In this document: one piece after another, positions 1-8,830 of the stretch
How positions within the stretch are numbered: the first letter of the stretch is position 1
Layout: each line of letters begins with the position of its first letter
Assembly (NCBI RefSeq): GCF_030145145.1
Contig: NZ_JAQYWD010000009.1
Location: 88,453-152,452 of the forward strand
DNA from: Desulfobacula sp.
GTDB lineage: Bacteria; Desulfobacterota; Desulfobacteria; Desulfobacterales; Desulfobacteraceae
Reading direction: 5' to 3'
DNA length: 64,000 nt
Program-made: the position numbers and the translations under genes
Notes under the pieces: model-generated
Told to the model about the DNA's origin: nothing
The model's input: the letters and a program-made list of their open reading frames with translations, nothing else
Database searches by the model: none

Positions 1-39
1 AGTTCGTCTGCCAAGGGTTTCAGTGCTTCAGTGCCAGCA

Positions 40-462
40 CTATTTTGTTATAAAAACGGGACATTCTGCCTTATGAAGCACCTGGTGGGCGACACTGCCG
101 AGAAGCAATCCGGTAAAATCCGTAACCCCTCTTGACCCCATAACGATCAGGTCGATTTTTTCAATCCTGGCCACCTCGGGTATTTTGTTGCCTGGAGCCC
201 CTTCAAGAATACGGATATCAAATGCGACATCTCCTTGTTGAAGCAGTTCTAAAAAGGGCTGGACAAGCGCTTCCGATGATTTGTTGATTTCATCAATGGC
301 CTGCTGGAAATACGGTTCTGCCAGGACAATGGGAAACCGTGCATGGCAGTGCAGCAGGATGATTCTGGCATCTAACAGTTTTGCAAGTTCAATGGTATTC
401 TGGGTTGAGCGCATTGAATGATCTGACCCATCAACCGGGTTCAGTATTTTTTTAATATTCAT
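40..462 (-). CDS. Universal stress protein, UspA family
   Basis: This gene encodes a 140-residue single-domain Usp protein, probably a cytoplasmic nucleotide-binding stress factor. The C-terminal half has the ATP-binding signature G-x2-G-x9-G-S (GSRG, nine residues, then GS), which marks the ATP-binding Usp class. The N-terminus MNIKKILNPVDGSDHS is the usual first beta strand with the conserved Asp. The frame stays open upstream to 693, but the start at 462 is preferred: AAGGAGG lies seven bases upstream, the protein then has normal family length, and the upstream stretch is not Usp-like and runs into a palindromic repeat. It is divergent from the PLP-enzyme gene at 787. The specific stress or client cannot be told from sequence. 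Confidence 0.9.
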   Translation of the reverse strand: MNIKKILNPVDGSDHSMRSTQNTIELAKLLDARIILLHCHARFPIVLAEPYFQQAIDEINKSSEALVQPFLELLQQGDVAFDIRILEGAPGNKIPEVARIEKIDLIVMGSRGVTDFTGLLLGSVAHQVLHKAECPVFITK

Positions 463-601
463 TTTCGCCTCCTTTTCAGCCTGTTTTGTTAAGGCTGATA
501 TCCTGTTCAAAGTATAATCTCTTTCCGAAAGAATGTCACTTGATTTGTCGACATAATAAAGTAAATATTGACAAAAAAAGCCGCCATTTGATACTTGATG
601 T

Positions 602-743
602 CTCAACTTTCGGAGTTGGTCATTTCTACATGGGGTCAGGCTTTCCTTATGGCACTTTTTACCCGTCTGGTTATGAAATAGTATAAAAAGCACAATAAAA
701 AAAGCCTGACCCCATTGATTAAAGCTAACGTCCGAAAGTTGAG
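602..743. repeat. Nested palindromic element (outer hairpin with inserted inner hairpin)
   Basis: The outer ends are exact inverted repeats, CTCAACTTTCGGA at 602-614 and its complement at 731-743. Inside lies a second inverted repeat, TGGGGTCAGGCTTT at 631-644 and its complement at 701-714, with further pairing around 651-662 and 681-693. The outer halves (602-624 and 721-743, 23 nt each) align end to end with the complete 46-bp hairpin at 9363-9408, so 625-720 looks like an insertion in its middle. The inner element recurs at 41172-41253 with a 30-base stretch (651-680) matching 29 of 30. It fills the space between two divergent genes. MITE-like or REP-like; no transposase is nearby. Confidence 0.85.
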
Positions 744-786
744 TGGATGTTTATCAAAGCAAAAGGACAAAAGGAATAACCGAATA

Positions 787-2040
787 ATGCAAAAAAAAAA
801 TAATTATCATTTTGAAACACGGGCAATTCATGAAGGGGAAACAGGAGATGGATGGTCGGGTGCAACCCTTCCTCCCATTTTTCAAAGCGCTGCCCATTAC
901 CATGAGAGCGCCGAAAGCTTGAGCAAAACGTTTGCCGGTGAAACCCAGGACCATATTTATATGCGGTTGAGCAATCCGACAAACCGGTTTCTTGAACAAA
1001 AGCTGGCTGCCCTGGAATCCGGTGCAGGTGCTGTGGCAACAGGTTCCGGCATGGCCGCCATTAACAATGCCTGCATGACCCTGCTTCGATCGGGAGATGA
1101 ATTTGTCGCCAGCAGATCTCTTTTCATGTCTTCCTATACACTTTTTACCACTATTTTTAAAAAATACGGCATTCGCGTTCGACTGGTTGATCCGTTGAAT
1201 CTTGATGATATTGAGCAGGCCATCAATGAAAAGACACGCTTTGTTTATATGGAAACCATCACCAACCCGGGAATGGAAATTGCCGATATCAAACAGATTG
1301 CACAGATTTCCCACACAAAGGGCATCCCGCTGATGATCGATAACACCCTGGCTTCCCCCTGGCTTTGCCGGCCCATTGAACTGGGGGCAGACATTGTGCT
1401 GCATTCAACCACCAAGTACCTGTCCGGTCATGGCGGTGCACTGGGGGGCGTGGTGGTGGATGCCGGAAACTTTGACTGGACCCGTGAAAGATTTTCTGAT
1501 TTTGCGCCCTTTGTTGAACAAAGGGGACGTCTTGCCTTTCTGCACCGGTTGTTCAAAGAGATTCATGTCAATTTTGGTACCACGCCTGCCCCCCTCCATT
1601 CCTATCTGACCGCCATTGGATTGAATACCTTAGGCCTTCGCATGGAACGTCATATGGAAAATGCCATAAGGGTGGCCGATTTTCTCAAAGACCAGCCAAA
1701 GGTTGAATGGGTCAATTTCCCGGGGTTTGAGGATCATGGGTGTCATGAGATGGCCAAAACACAGTTTTGCAACAAAGGCTTCGGTGCCATGCTGACCTTT
1801 GGGCTAAAGGATCAGGCAGCGTGTTTCAAGTTCATTGATCATCTGGATATGATTTTAAATATCGCCAATCTCGGTGACTGCAAAACCTTGATTATTCATC
1901 CGTATTCATCCCAGTATATTTCCTTTTCCCCGGCGCTTAAAAACAAACTGGCCGATCCTCAACTGCTGCGATTTTCCCTTGGTGTGGAGCATGCTGAAGA
2001 TATTTGCAATGATGTCGCACAAGCCCTTGAGGCGATATAA
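787..2040 (+). CDS. Cys/Met-metabolism PLP-dependent enzyme (O-acyl-homoserine sulfhydrylase / cystathionine gamma-synthase-like)
   Basis: The 417-residue product belongs to the Cys/Met metabolism PLP family, which forms or breaks C-S bonds at the gamma carbon of homoserine-derived substrates. Seen directly: the PLP-lysine motif STTKYLSGH with Lys near residue 210, the IDNTLASP motif before it, the phosphate-binding GSGMAA turn, and the N-terminal substrate-loop motif YMRLSNPT. Length and this loop fit O-acetyl- or O-succinylhomoserine sulfhydrylase best, but cystathionine gamma-synthase or a lyase cannot be excluded. The start at 787 is preferred over an upstream in-frame start at 715, because 715 lies inside the palindromic element and AAAAGGAA precedes 787. 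It is probably a single-gene transcript. Confidence 0.85.
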   Translation: MQKKNNYHFETRAIHEGETGDGWSGATLPPIFQSAAHYHESAESLSKTFAGETQDHIYMRLSNPTNRFLEQKLAALESGAGAVATGSGMAAINNACMTLLRSGDEFVASRSLFMSSYTLFTTIFKKYGIRVRLVDPLNLDDIEQAINEKTRFVYMETITNPGMEIADIKQIAQISHTKGIPLMIDNTLASPWLCRPIELGADIVLHSTTKYLSGHGGALGGVVVDAGNFDWTRERFSDFAPFVEQRGRLAFLHRLFKEIHVNFGTTPAPLHSYLTAIGLNTLGLRMERHMENAIRVADFLKDQPKVEWVNFPGFEDHGCHEMAKTQFCNKGFGAMLTFGLKDQAACFKFIDHLDMILNIANLGDCKTLIIHPYSSQYISFSPALKNKLADPQLLRFSLGVEHAEDICNDVAQALEAI

Positions 2041-2129
2041 CCGGTGCGTGAGGGGATTAAATCCCTTGTGAGTGATTTTGGGATGTGGTAATGTGAAATA
2101 CAGAAATTCACTTTTTTCAGGAGGTTCTT

Positions 2130-2489
2130 ATGCACATATCCATTACATTTAAAAACATTGACTCTTCAGATGCCCTGAAATCAAAAATCCAAGAAAAATT
2201 TGGTCGGTTTGACAAAATGCTGGATAGCTCTACGGAAGCAGATGTTGTTCTCTCTGTTGAAAAAATTCGACACATAACTGAAATAAGACTTAAAAGTGAT
2301 AAATTTCATATCCATGCCAAAGAAGCATCCGAAAACATGTATTCGTCCATTGACGCGGTGGCGGACAAAGTAAAATTACAAATTCAAAAGCACAAGGAAA
2401 AGCTTAAACGTCATCTGGCCGGTGACAAGCACAGCATTAAGAATAATCCATTAGACTCCGATTCTCCAGACAGTTTGCCGGACAATTAG
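2130..2489 (+). CDS. hpf: Ribosome hibernation promoting factor, short HPF/RaiA type
   Basis: The 119-residue protein starts MHISITFKNIDSSDALK and ends in a Lys-rich helix, the beta-alpha-beta-beta-beta-alpha layout of HPF/YfiA (formerly sigma-54 modulation protein). Family members bind the 30S decoding centre and silence ribosomes in stationary phase. Long HPF has an extra C-terminal dimerisation domain; it is absent here, so this is the short form, with only an acidic tail (SDSPDSLPDN) added. CAGGAGG precedes the start. It runs convergently into the next gene and the two stop codons overlap by a few bases. In many proteobacteria hpf lies beside rpoN; that is not so here. Confidence 0.9.
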   Translation: MHISITFKNIDSSDALKSKIQEKFGRFDKMLDSSTEADVVLSVEKIRHITEIRLKSDKFHIHAKEASENMYSSIDAVADKVKLQIQKHKEKLKRHLAGDKHSIKNNPLDSDSPDSLPDN

Positions 2490-3124
2490 GACGGGGTCGG
2501 CGGGGGGATCTTTCTAAGTTTTGGCTGGCCGCTGATATGGACGGTTCCACTTTCCGTATGGATACTGGTAAGATGCAGATCAATATGGAACTGGTCGTTG
2601 CATATTTGGGTGATAACGGGCTGGAACTTTTTAATTTCCATGGCATATTCCACCCCGTTGGCCAGTGATAGCAATTGAAGCAGGTTAGCCGCTATCTGTC
2701 CACCGTTGTTTTTATCCTGTTTTTGTGACAGATAAGGGGTAATATACAGCAGGCGGTTGGGCGGGTCATACCGTAAAGAAAGGGTGCAGTTGAAAACGAC
2801 ATTTAAGTCGCCGATATCCATCAACAGGGCCTGACGACCCAACCGGGTTTCAAATTTGATGTTGTTGCCCCGGAGATTCATGTCAAAGGCCACCTTATCC
2901 GAACCGATGGTGAGGTGCTCAATGGTGTGAATCCATAAGTCGCCTTTAAAATAAGGCCCTTTTTCAAGGTTCAGCGGTAAGGCCGCTTCAATCATATTGA
3001 GGATGACATTACGCGGAATGGTAAGGTGGATTTCATCCGTTGAAATATTTTGGGCATGACTGGTGCAAACGATTATCACCATAAGCCAACACATCAACAG
3101 TATGCCCGGATATTTATTTTTCAT
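2486..3124 (-). CDS. Secreted/periplasmic protein of unknown function
   Basis: The 212-residue product was not recognised. It has a clear Sec signal peptide: MKNKY, a hydrophobic core (GILLMCWLMVIIVCT) and a likely cleavage after SHA. The mature part is predicted beta-rich, with alternating hydrophobic residues and a repeated LTIP/LTSI pattern, and recalls periplasmic lipid-binding folds, but this is only an impression. The start at 3124 has GGAGG 11 bases upstream; an in-frame ATG at 3142 has no such site. The gene is convergent with hpf, sharing bases 2486-2489, and divergent from the methyltransferase at 3222. Confidence 0.75.
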   Translation of the reverse strand: MKNKYPGILLMCWLMVIIVCTSHAQNISTDEIHLTIPRNVILNMIEAALPLNLEKGPYFKGDLWIHTIEHLTIGSDKVAFDMNLRGNNIKFETRLGRQALLMDIGDLNVVFNCTLSLRYDPPNRLLYITPYLSQKQDKNNGGQIAANLLQLLSLANGVEYAMEIKKFQPVITQICNDQFHIDLHLTSIHTESGTVHISGQPKLRKIPPPTPS

Positions 3125-3221
3125 GGCAAAGAAAGCCTCCATTTTATCTGTTGTTTTTGATATTCAAAAATCGAATTCCAAGGACCTCGTCCGCATACAA
3201 TAGCATAAAAAAGGAGTCATT

Positions 3222-4226
3222 ATGAAATCATTTGAGTGGAATCCGGGAAGTCTTCTTGAAATGTCAGGCTATTATTGGAAAACCTGCACCCTTCATACGG
3301 GTGTAAAACTGGATGTTTTTACGACGATTGGATCAGAGGTCTTATCCGCTGATGATATCAATGAACGGCTGAGGACGGACAAAAGGGGGCTTGTCATGCT
3401 GTTGAATGCCTTGTCCGCAATGGCGCTTCTTGTGAAGGAAAATGACACCTATACCAATTCTCCCCCGGCCTTAACCTTTCTTTCAAAAACATCCAAACAC
3501 TATATCGGGTTTATGATCCTTCACCACCATCATTTGATGGAATCCTGGCATAAAATGGATACCGCTATTCTTGAAGGCAAGCCCACCCGGAACCGGTCTT
3601 CTTTTTCCGATGATGACTGGCGTGAAAGCTTTCTCATGGGCATGTTCAACATGGGGATGGCCATTGCACCCGGCCTGTCAAAAGCATTGGATTTGTCAGG
3701 ATGCAGGCGCCTGATTGATTTCGGCGGGGGGCCCGGGACCTTTGCCATTCATTTTTGCCTGGCCAATCCCGGATTGACCGCGTCTGTCTATGACCTTGAG
3801 ACCACCCGCCCTTTTGCCGAAAGAACCATTAAACAATTTAATGCATCAGATCGGGTCGATTTTATTTCAGGAAATTATATTGAAGACGATATTCGGTTTC
3901 CCAATTCCTTTGATGCTGCCTGGCTTTCCCATATCCTTCACGGTGAAGGGCCTGATCAGGCCAGCGACATTATTCAAAAAGCGGTTTCAGCCCTGAAACC
4001 CGGCAGCAAAATTTTTATCCATGATTTTATCTTGAACGATACCAGGGACGGGCCGTTATTTCCCGCACTTTTTTCCATTAATATGTACCTGGGAACCCCG
4101 GAAGGCCAGTCTTACAGTGAGACTGAAATTTCAGACATGCTCACCGCAAACGGAATAAGTCATATCAAGCGGCTGTCTTTTGAGGGACCGACTCAATCCG
4201 GTATTATCAGTGGTATCCTGTCATGA
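3222..4226 (+). CDS. SAM-dependent O-methyltransferase (ASMT/plant-OMT-like)
   Basis: The 334-residue protein has an N-terminal winged-helix dimerisation domain (about 15-100) and a C-terminal Rossmann methyltransferase domain. The SAM-binding motif I is LIDFGGGPGTFA near residue 165-176; a later LSHILHGEGPD segment and HDFIL match the catalytic region of the acetylserotonin/hydroxyneurosporene O-methyltransferase family. These enzymes methylate small phenolic or polyene hydroxyls; the substrate cannot be deduced. AAAGGAG precedes the ATG. It stands alone, with no biosynthetic partner beside it. Confidence 0.85.
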   Translation: MKSFEWNPGSLLEMSGYYWKTCTLHTGVKLDVFTTIGSEVLSADDINERLRTDKRGLVMLLNALSAMALLVKENDTYTNSPPALTFLSKTSKHYIGFMILHHHHLMESWHKMDTAILEGKPTRNRSSFSDDDWRESFLMGMFNMGMAIAPGLSKALDLSGCRRLIDFGGGPGTFAIHFCLANPGLTASVYDLETTRPFAERTIKQFNASDRVDFISGNYIEDDIRFPNSFDAAWLSHILHGEGPDQASDIIQKAVSALKPGSKIFIHDFILNDTRDGPLFPALFSINMYLGTPEGQSYSETEISDMLTANGISHIKRLSFEGPTQSGIISGILS

Positions 4227-4361
4227 AAAACTGGTTATCCCAAGGATTTTTGCCAATCTGCTTTCCGATCCCACTTGACCGATTGCCATAATTAGTTTGC
4301 CGTAAATAATTTTTGACTCATCAGATGTCTTGATGTATACTTGGCCCATATTGAACTTCAT
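4221..4361 (-). CDS. Possible small protein, 46 residues
   Basis: In the 250-base space after the methyltransferase the opposite strand holds an open frame beginning MKFNMGQVYIKTSD and ending GITSFS, with a stop overlapping the methyltransferase stop. The composition looks protein-like (mixed hydrophobic and charged residues), but the ribosome-binding site is weak and I do not recognise the family. It could be chance. No other feature was seen between 4227 and 4478 apart from an AAAGGAGC site for the next gene. Confidence 0.25.
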   Translation of the reverse strand: MKFNMGQVYIKTSDESKIIYGKLIMAIGQVGSESRLAKILGITSFS

Positions 4362-4478
4362 ACGGCTATTTTTTCCATTTGATCGCGGATTCATCAAGTA
4401 AATTTCATGTGTTAACTATTTATCAACGGAACTGTCTTTTTCACAACACTTGGGTTTTATTAAAAGAAAGGAGCAGCT

Positions 4479-5456
4479 ATGACGGATCAGTCCTCACAAG
4501 TATTTCTTCAGCGGGCACGGGTGATGACCTTAATCAGAAGAATCGCATTTGTCTGTTTTATTATCGCTGTTTTATATTCTTTGGCTGCGGTGGTGTATTC
4601 AACCAAGGTCATTTACAAGGTCAAGCTCAATTATGCGGTTATCCTTGAACAGTTTGGCGGGAAACGACAGGCGGTGACCGATCTTGGCTGGCATTACAGG
4701 CTTCCTTTTTTCACCCGACTTGAAAAAGAAGTCCCCTTGATGAATCAAAATTTGTATCTGGGTGGCAGTTCGGCCCCCATAAAAATTATTTCCCAGGAAA
4801 ACGTCGCCCTTTGGACATCTGCTTTGATGACGTTTAAAATAACAGATTTAAAGGTCTGGGGGATTGAGAATCTTTCAGCTGAAATTCTTCTCCAGGGGGA
4901 TTTTGATGGTATTGCCAAAGATACACTGCAAGCCCAGGAAGTCAATAAACTGATCAGTGAAAGGGAACGAATAAAAGAGATTATTTTCCAGGCATTGAAA
5001 AATCGCCCCATCAACAAAAACGGCCCGACCATCGAAGGAAAGTACGGGATTGAGGTGGTTAGTTTTGTGATCAATGAAACCCGGTTCGGCGATAAACTGG
5101 TTGAAGCAACCGAAGAGAAAAAACGACGTCAGCTCATCGCGGAAGCCGATAATTATGCGGCAGACCAGGAAGCCGAGAGGATTAAGAAATTGTATACAGC
5201 CTATCTAGAAGGGATCCGATCCCTCCACCTTGCCTTGGGCGGGTCTGACAAGCAACGTGTCAACCCGGCATTGTTTGAGTTTTTATCCCAGCAAAAATGG
5301 GCCACGGCCTATGAAAAAAATCAATCTGATCAAAAAACGTTTGTCCTCCATGGTGCAGGGCAACCACCTTCTTTAACCCTGCCTTCCCTGCCTGACTCCC
5401 GCCCCCCTGTCCTGTTGGGAGAAGGCCAGGCAACGACATTACCACAGGCTGATTAA
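4479..5456 (+). CDS. Membrane-anchored SPFH/band 7 protein (HflC-like)
   Basis: The 325-residue protein has one N-terminal membrane segment (about residues 21-42) followed by an SPFH/prohibitin domain: YAVILEQFGGKRQAV, then a WHYRLPFF turn, as in HflC/HflK. A charged helix follows (about 205-250: EEKKRRQLIAEADNYAADQEAERIK), typical of the oligomerising coiled coil. The tail is Pro-rich. HflK/HflC form a cage around the AAA+ protease FtsH. Here the next gene, 46 bases downstream, encodes an AAA+/Lon-type protease, so a scaffold-protease pairing is likely by analogy. AAAGGAGC lies seven bases before ATG. The HflK half of the usual pair is absent. Confidence 0.85.
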   Translation: MTDQSSQVFLQRARVMTLIRRIAFVCFIIAVLYSLAAVVYSTKVIYKVKLNYAVILEQFGGKRQAVTDLGWHYRLPFFTRLEKEVPLMNQNLYLGGSSAPIKIISQENVALWTSALMTFKITDLKVWGIENLSAEILLQGDFDGIAKDTLQAQEVNKLISERERIKEIIFQALKNRPINKNGPTIEGKYGIEVVSFVINETRFGDKLVEATEEKKRRQLIAEADNYAADQEAERIKKLYTAYLEGIRSLHLALGGSDKQRVNPALFEFLSQQKWATAYEKNQSDQKTFVLHGAGQPPSLTLPSLPDSRPPVLLGEGQATTLPQAD

Positions 5457-5502
5457 AAAAACTTAACCCCAGGTTGATTTCATTTTATTCAGGGAGAAGG
5501 GT

Positions 5503-8500
5503 ATGGCCAAAAGAACGACAAAAGAAAAAACATTGATCAGGCTTCCGGAAGAATCCATAAAGAAGTTAGAAAATCTTGTAAACGCATGGAGTTATGACAC
5601 CAAAGCATTTGTCCGATCCCGTCTGAACCAGTACAAAGTTGTTCACCCCTTTATTTCATTTTTAAAAGAGTCCTTCTTTTTTCTCTTTTTTATGAGACGG
5701 AAAAAAAGAAAAATGAATGTGTTAAACAACCCGGAGATTCTCAGGGACTGGAAAAAGCGATTTTTATACTCCGGGGAGACAAACCCCGGCGCCTCCTGGA
5801 ACATGATCATTGAAAAAGAACTGACAAAACCGGAATATCATTATTTGATTGCGGTGTTAGATAAAGAATTAACCGACCTCCATGTTCCCTTTGAACTGGA
5901 AGAAACGTTTGACAAGATATACCGGGTCCATATCCGGAAAGAACATATTGAAGACCCGGATGTTCCTAAAGCCCCCATCGTTCTCATAGAGGGCACTTCC
6001 GGCAGCGGCAAGAGTGCTACGGTCAGGGAAACATTGGAAAAGGTGGTGTTCAGGAATGAAGTGATTCCCATGGTGGACTGGAAAAAGAAAAAAGAAGAAA
6101 TCCTGGCAAATCACAGTCTGTTTACCAGCCTGGAAGATGTGGACCCTGAATTTGCCATGAAGATTGCAAAAAAAAGAAAGCAGGTCTTTTACAGCCGCCT
6201 GGCTCAAATTCCGGTGTTACGGTTCCTGTTTAAAAAGCGAATCATGAACAACCTGACCTACTTTGAAGAACGCGGGATTACGGTGGATTCCTCTATTATC
6301 ACACCCAATGACTATCAAACGGCGTTATCAGGAGAACCGGGTAATTATTTTAAACGGGCCATGGGTCACCCAAAAGTCACGTCCATCCGACACATCGAAG
6401 AAGCCCATTCTGCCTTTGGAAAGTCCGAGAGCTCCCCTGGCAGTGGCGGCGCTGAAAAACAGCAGCGGACCCTGATTGATACCTCCAATATTGTACTGGA
6501 TGAAATTATTGAGGGAAGAAGAGACTGTTTCATTATTGCCACCAGTGACCAGACCCATCGATTTGATTCCGCCATATACCGGCGGTTTGTGGAAAAAGGG
6601 TGTATCATTGATATGGCCAAATACTGGATGAATGCAGAAAATTTGAAAAAAATTATTTACCTTGAAATCAAACGGCACCAGATCCCCACAACGTATGCCC
6701 CGGATTCCGACAGCCTTGATGATGCAACCCGGAAAATATACGAGGTGTTTAAAGAAAGAAGCCTTAAAATAAGCCCGGCCTACGTCAGAAAACTCATTGA
6801 ATCCATTATCAATATCCGGGGGGATTTCATCCTTGATTTCCTGGATAGCAGTATCCTGGTCAGAAATGCATTTCAACTGGTGGCCAAAAATGTCTATGGT
6901 GAATTATACAACAAGGTCGTTGACCGAATGGATCGAACGGTTAAATGGGATGAGTATGTGGGGGATATCAAAGATAAATTTTCTGAAATGGCCAATAATT
7001 GTTTCAGTTATGGGATCAGTGAGGAAAAAGGTGTTGTTCTGACCGGACCGCCGGGCAGTGGGAAGACATTTCTTGTCCGGACATGGTTGTCTTCAAACCT
7101 CAAGGTTCATGATATTGCCACGAGCCCTTCGGCTCTCCAGGACCCGTCAAGCCCGGTTCACGGCGCTGTCTCAAATCTTGAAAAAGTCTATGATATTGCA
7201 AAAATGATTGCTCCCACGATCATTTTTTTTGATGAGGGTGATGCCCTGGCCCCCCGAAGAAGTGCCACAGGGGGTCAACCATCGGATGCATTAACCAATA
7301 AATTCTTAAATATTATTGATGGGGAAATTCCCCTCAATAAGGTCTTTACCGTTCTGACCACCAATCGTCTGGACATCCTTGATCCTGCCCTGATCCGTTC
7401 AAAACGATTAAAAACCCTTGAAATATCCGGCCACATGAGACAAAAAGACATCTTTGACATTATTAAAAAGCGATTTGAAACCCTGCCCCATAATCGCCAG
7501 TTTAAAATTGAAAAAATTATTGAGACCGCCCAGGGCATCTGTAACACCCCGGCGGACTATACGTCTTTTACGGAAAAGGCCATTGCCCTGTGCAGTACAG
7601 AATACAAGGTCCTGTTAAAGCTTCGCCAGTTGAAAAAATCCACCCAGGAGGAAAAATGGGATTTTATCAAGCTGAATTTTAAAACCATCATCGGCATTCT
7701 TGATGCGGTCAAGGCGCCCCCCCTGATAAAGTCAAACATTAAAAATGATATTAAAAATTTTGTTGCCCATTATGCCCAGATCCTTGTCTACGTCGATCAT
7801 ATCTATTCGGAACAAGACTATCCCCTTGTGGAAGCCCATCTGGAATCCGCGCGAAGGGAAATTTCTCAAAGTCCCGTAAGAAAAGGGTCTATCCAGCTCA
7901 ATGAATTTCTGGAAACAGAGTTGAGCCAAGAACCCCAGGTCGGGTTTATCATTGGTGTGGGCGCCAATGATCTCACCGGGATGCTGCTGCCCATAGCCAC
8001 CAGCCTCACTGGAAGAGTGGACGGATCCCAGATTATTGTCACGGGTGCGGTATCCTCTTCTTCAGCCAATTCGGCGGAACTTGACATGGCGGTTCAAATG
8101 ACAAAACAATCTGCCCAGGAAGCGTTGACCATGGTGAAAAACTATATTCAGGAGTTGTCGCCCAATTACAGTATTCCATGGATTTTTGGAGATTTTTTAC
8201 AGCGATATTCCATTCACCATCAACTGCTTTCCGCGTCCTATAATGTCGGGGGACCATCCGCGGGTTATGCCCTTGCCTTGAATACGCTTTCCGCATTGTT
8301 AAGAATTCCCCTGTGCATCGATTTTGGTATCACCGGCGCTCCCTGGACCAAAGGGGTTAGAAAAGATGAGGTTGGCGGTTCCGTCATTATCGGCGGGCAC
8401 AGGAAAAAGACGGAAAAAGTGCTGTTATACCTGAGGAGAATGTACATGCCCTTACAGAATTATAAGGACCTTGAACCTGAATTTGTAATGGGATACTGGC

Positions 8501-8817
8501 AACGGAAAAAAGACATCATTGCCGTCACCCATTTTGCCGATTTAATGCCGGAAGTCCTGTTTCTGGATGACGAACATAACCAGAAGCGGGAAGATCTCAT
8601 CGCGATGCGGATAAAATTGAAAAGCGAAAAATACTATGCCACAGAACGGACACCAAATCTTAAGGAAAACATTATCCAGACAAAAAAGGAAATGAGAAAA
8701 CGGGCGGAAAATGAAATATTAAAGCGGGTGGGTGCCATCCGAAACTATCTTACAGATCCTGACAGGGAAAGATATATCTCCCATGAAAAGATTTTTAAAC
8801 AGTATATGGAAGAATAA
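5503..8817 (+). CDS. Tandem AAA+ ATPase with C-terminal Lon-type (S16) protease domain
   Basis: The 1104-residue protein combines modules rarely joined. Residues 46-64 are hydrophobic/aromatic and followed by RRKKRK, a possible membrane-contact segment. AAA+ module 1 has Walker A GTSGSGKS at 164-171; its Walker B looks degenerate (HIEEAH, Glu299-Glu300), followed by a YRRF arginine-finger-like motif. Module 2 is classical: Walker A GPPGSGKT at 515-522, Walker B IIFFDEGD (Asp577-Glu578), sensor TTNRLD and DPALIRSKR. From about 790 a Lon-type domain follows: GGPSAG gives nucleophile Ser919, and IIGGHRKK gives Lys969 in the position of the Lon catalytic Lys. It is thus probably an ATP-driven protease. 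It follows an HflC-like SPFH gene, suggesting a membrane quality-control complex analogous to HflKC-FtsH. Bacterial Lon and LonB normally have a single AAA+ module of another clade, and BrxL differs too. Confidence 0.85.
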   Translation: MAKRTTKEKTLIRLPEESIKKLENLVNAWSYDTKAFVRSRLNQYKVVHPFISFLKESFFFLFFMRRKKRKMNVLNNPEILRDWKKRFLYSGETNPGASWNMIIEKELTKPEYHYLIAVLDKELTDLHVPFELEETFDKIYRVHIRKEHIEDPDVPKAPIVLIEGTSGSGKSATVRETLEKVVFRNEVIPMVDWKKKKEEILANHSLFTSLEDVDPEFAMKIAKKRKQVFYSRLAQIPVLRFLFKKRIMNNLTYFEERGITVDSSIITPNDYQTALSGEPGNYFKRAMGHPKVTSIRHIEEAHSAFGKSESSPGSGGAEKQQRTLIDTSNIVLDEIIEGRRDCFIIATSDQTHRFDSAIYRRFVEKGCIIDMAKYWMNAENLKKIIYLEIKRHQIPTTYAPDSDSLDDATRKIYEVFKERSLKISPAYVRKLIESIINIRGDFILDFLDSSILVRNAFQLVAKNVYGELYNKVVDRMDRTVKWDEYVGDIKDKFSEMANNCFSYGISEEKGVVLTGPPGSGKTFLVRTWLSSNLKVHDIATSPSALQDPSSPVHGAVSNLEKVYDIAKMIAPTIIFFDEGDALAPRRSATGGQPSDALTNKFLNIIDGEIPLNKVFTVLTTNRLDILDPALIRSKRLKTLEISGHMRQKDIFDIIKKRFETLPHNRQFKIEKIIETAQGICNTPADYTSFTEKAIALCSTEYKVLLKLRQLKKSTQEEKWDFIKLNFKTIIGILDAVKAPPLIKSNIKNDIKNFVAHYAQILVYVDHIYSEQDYPLVEAHLESARREISQSPVRKGSIQLNEFLETELSQEPQVGFIIGVGANDLTGMLLPIATSLTGRVDGSQIIVTGAVSSSSANSAELDMAVQMTKQSAQEALTMVKNYIQELSPNYSIPWIFGDFLQRYSIHHQLLSASYNVGGPSAGYALALNTLSALLRIPLCIDFGITGAPWTKGVRKDEVGGSVIIGGHRKKTEKVLLYLRRMYMPLQNYKDLEPEFVMGYWQRKKDIIAVTHFADLMPEVLFLDDEHNQKREDLIAMRIKLKSEKYYATERTPNLKENIIQTKKEMRKRAENEILKRVGAIRNYLTDPDRERYISHEKIFKQYMEE

Positions 8818-8830
8818 CGGGCCACTTTTT

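Noticed and set aside
754..1404. Long minus-strand frame opposite the PLP enzyme
   Set aside because: Shadow of the real gene, whose PLP motifs are unambiguous on the plus strand.
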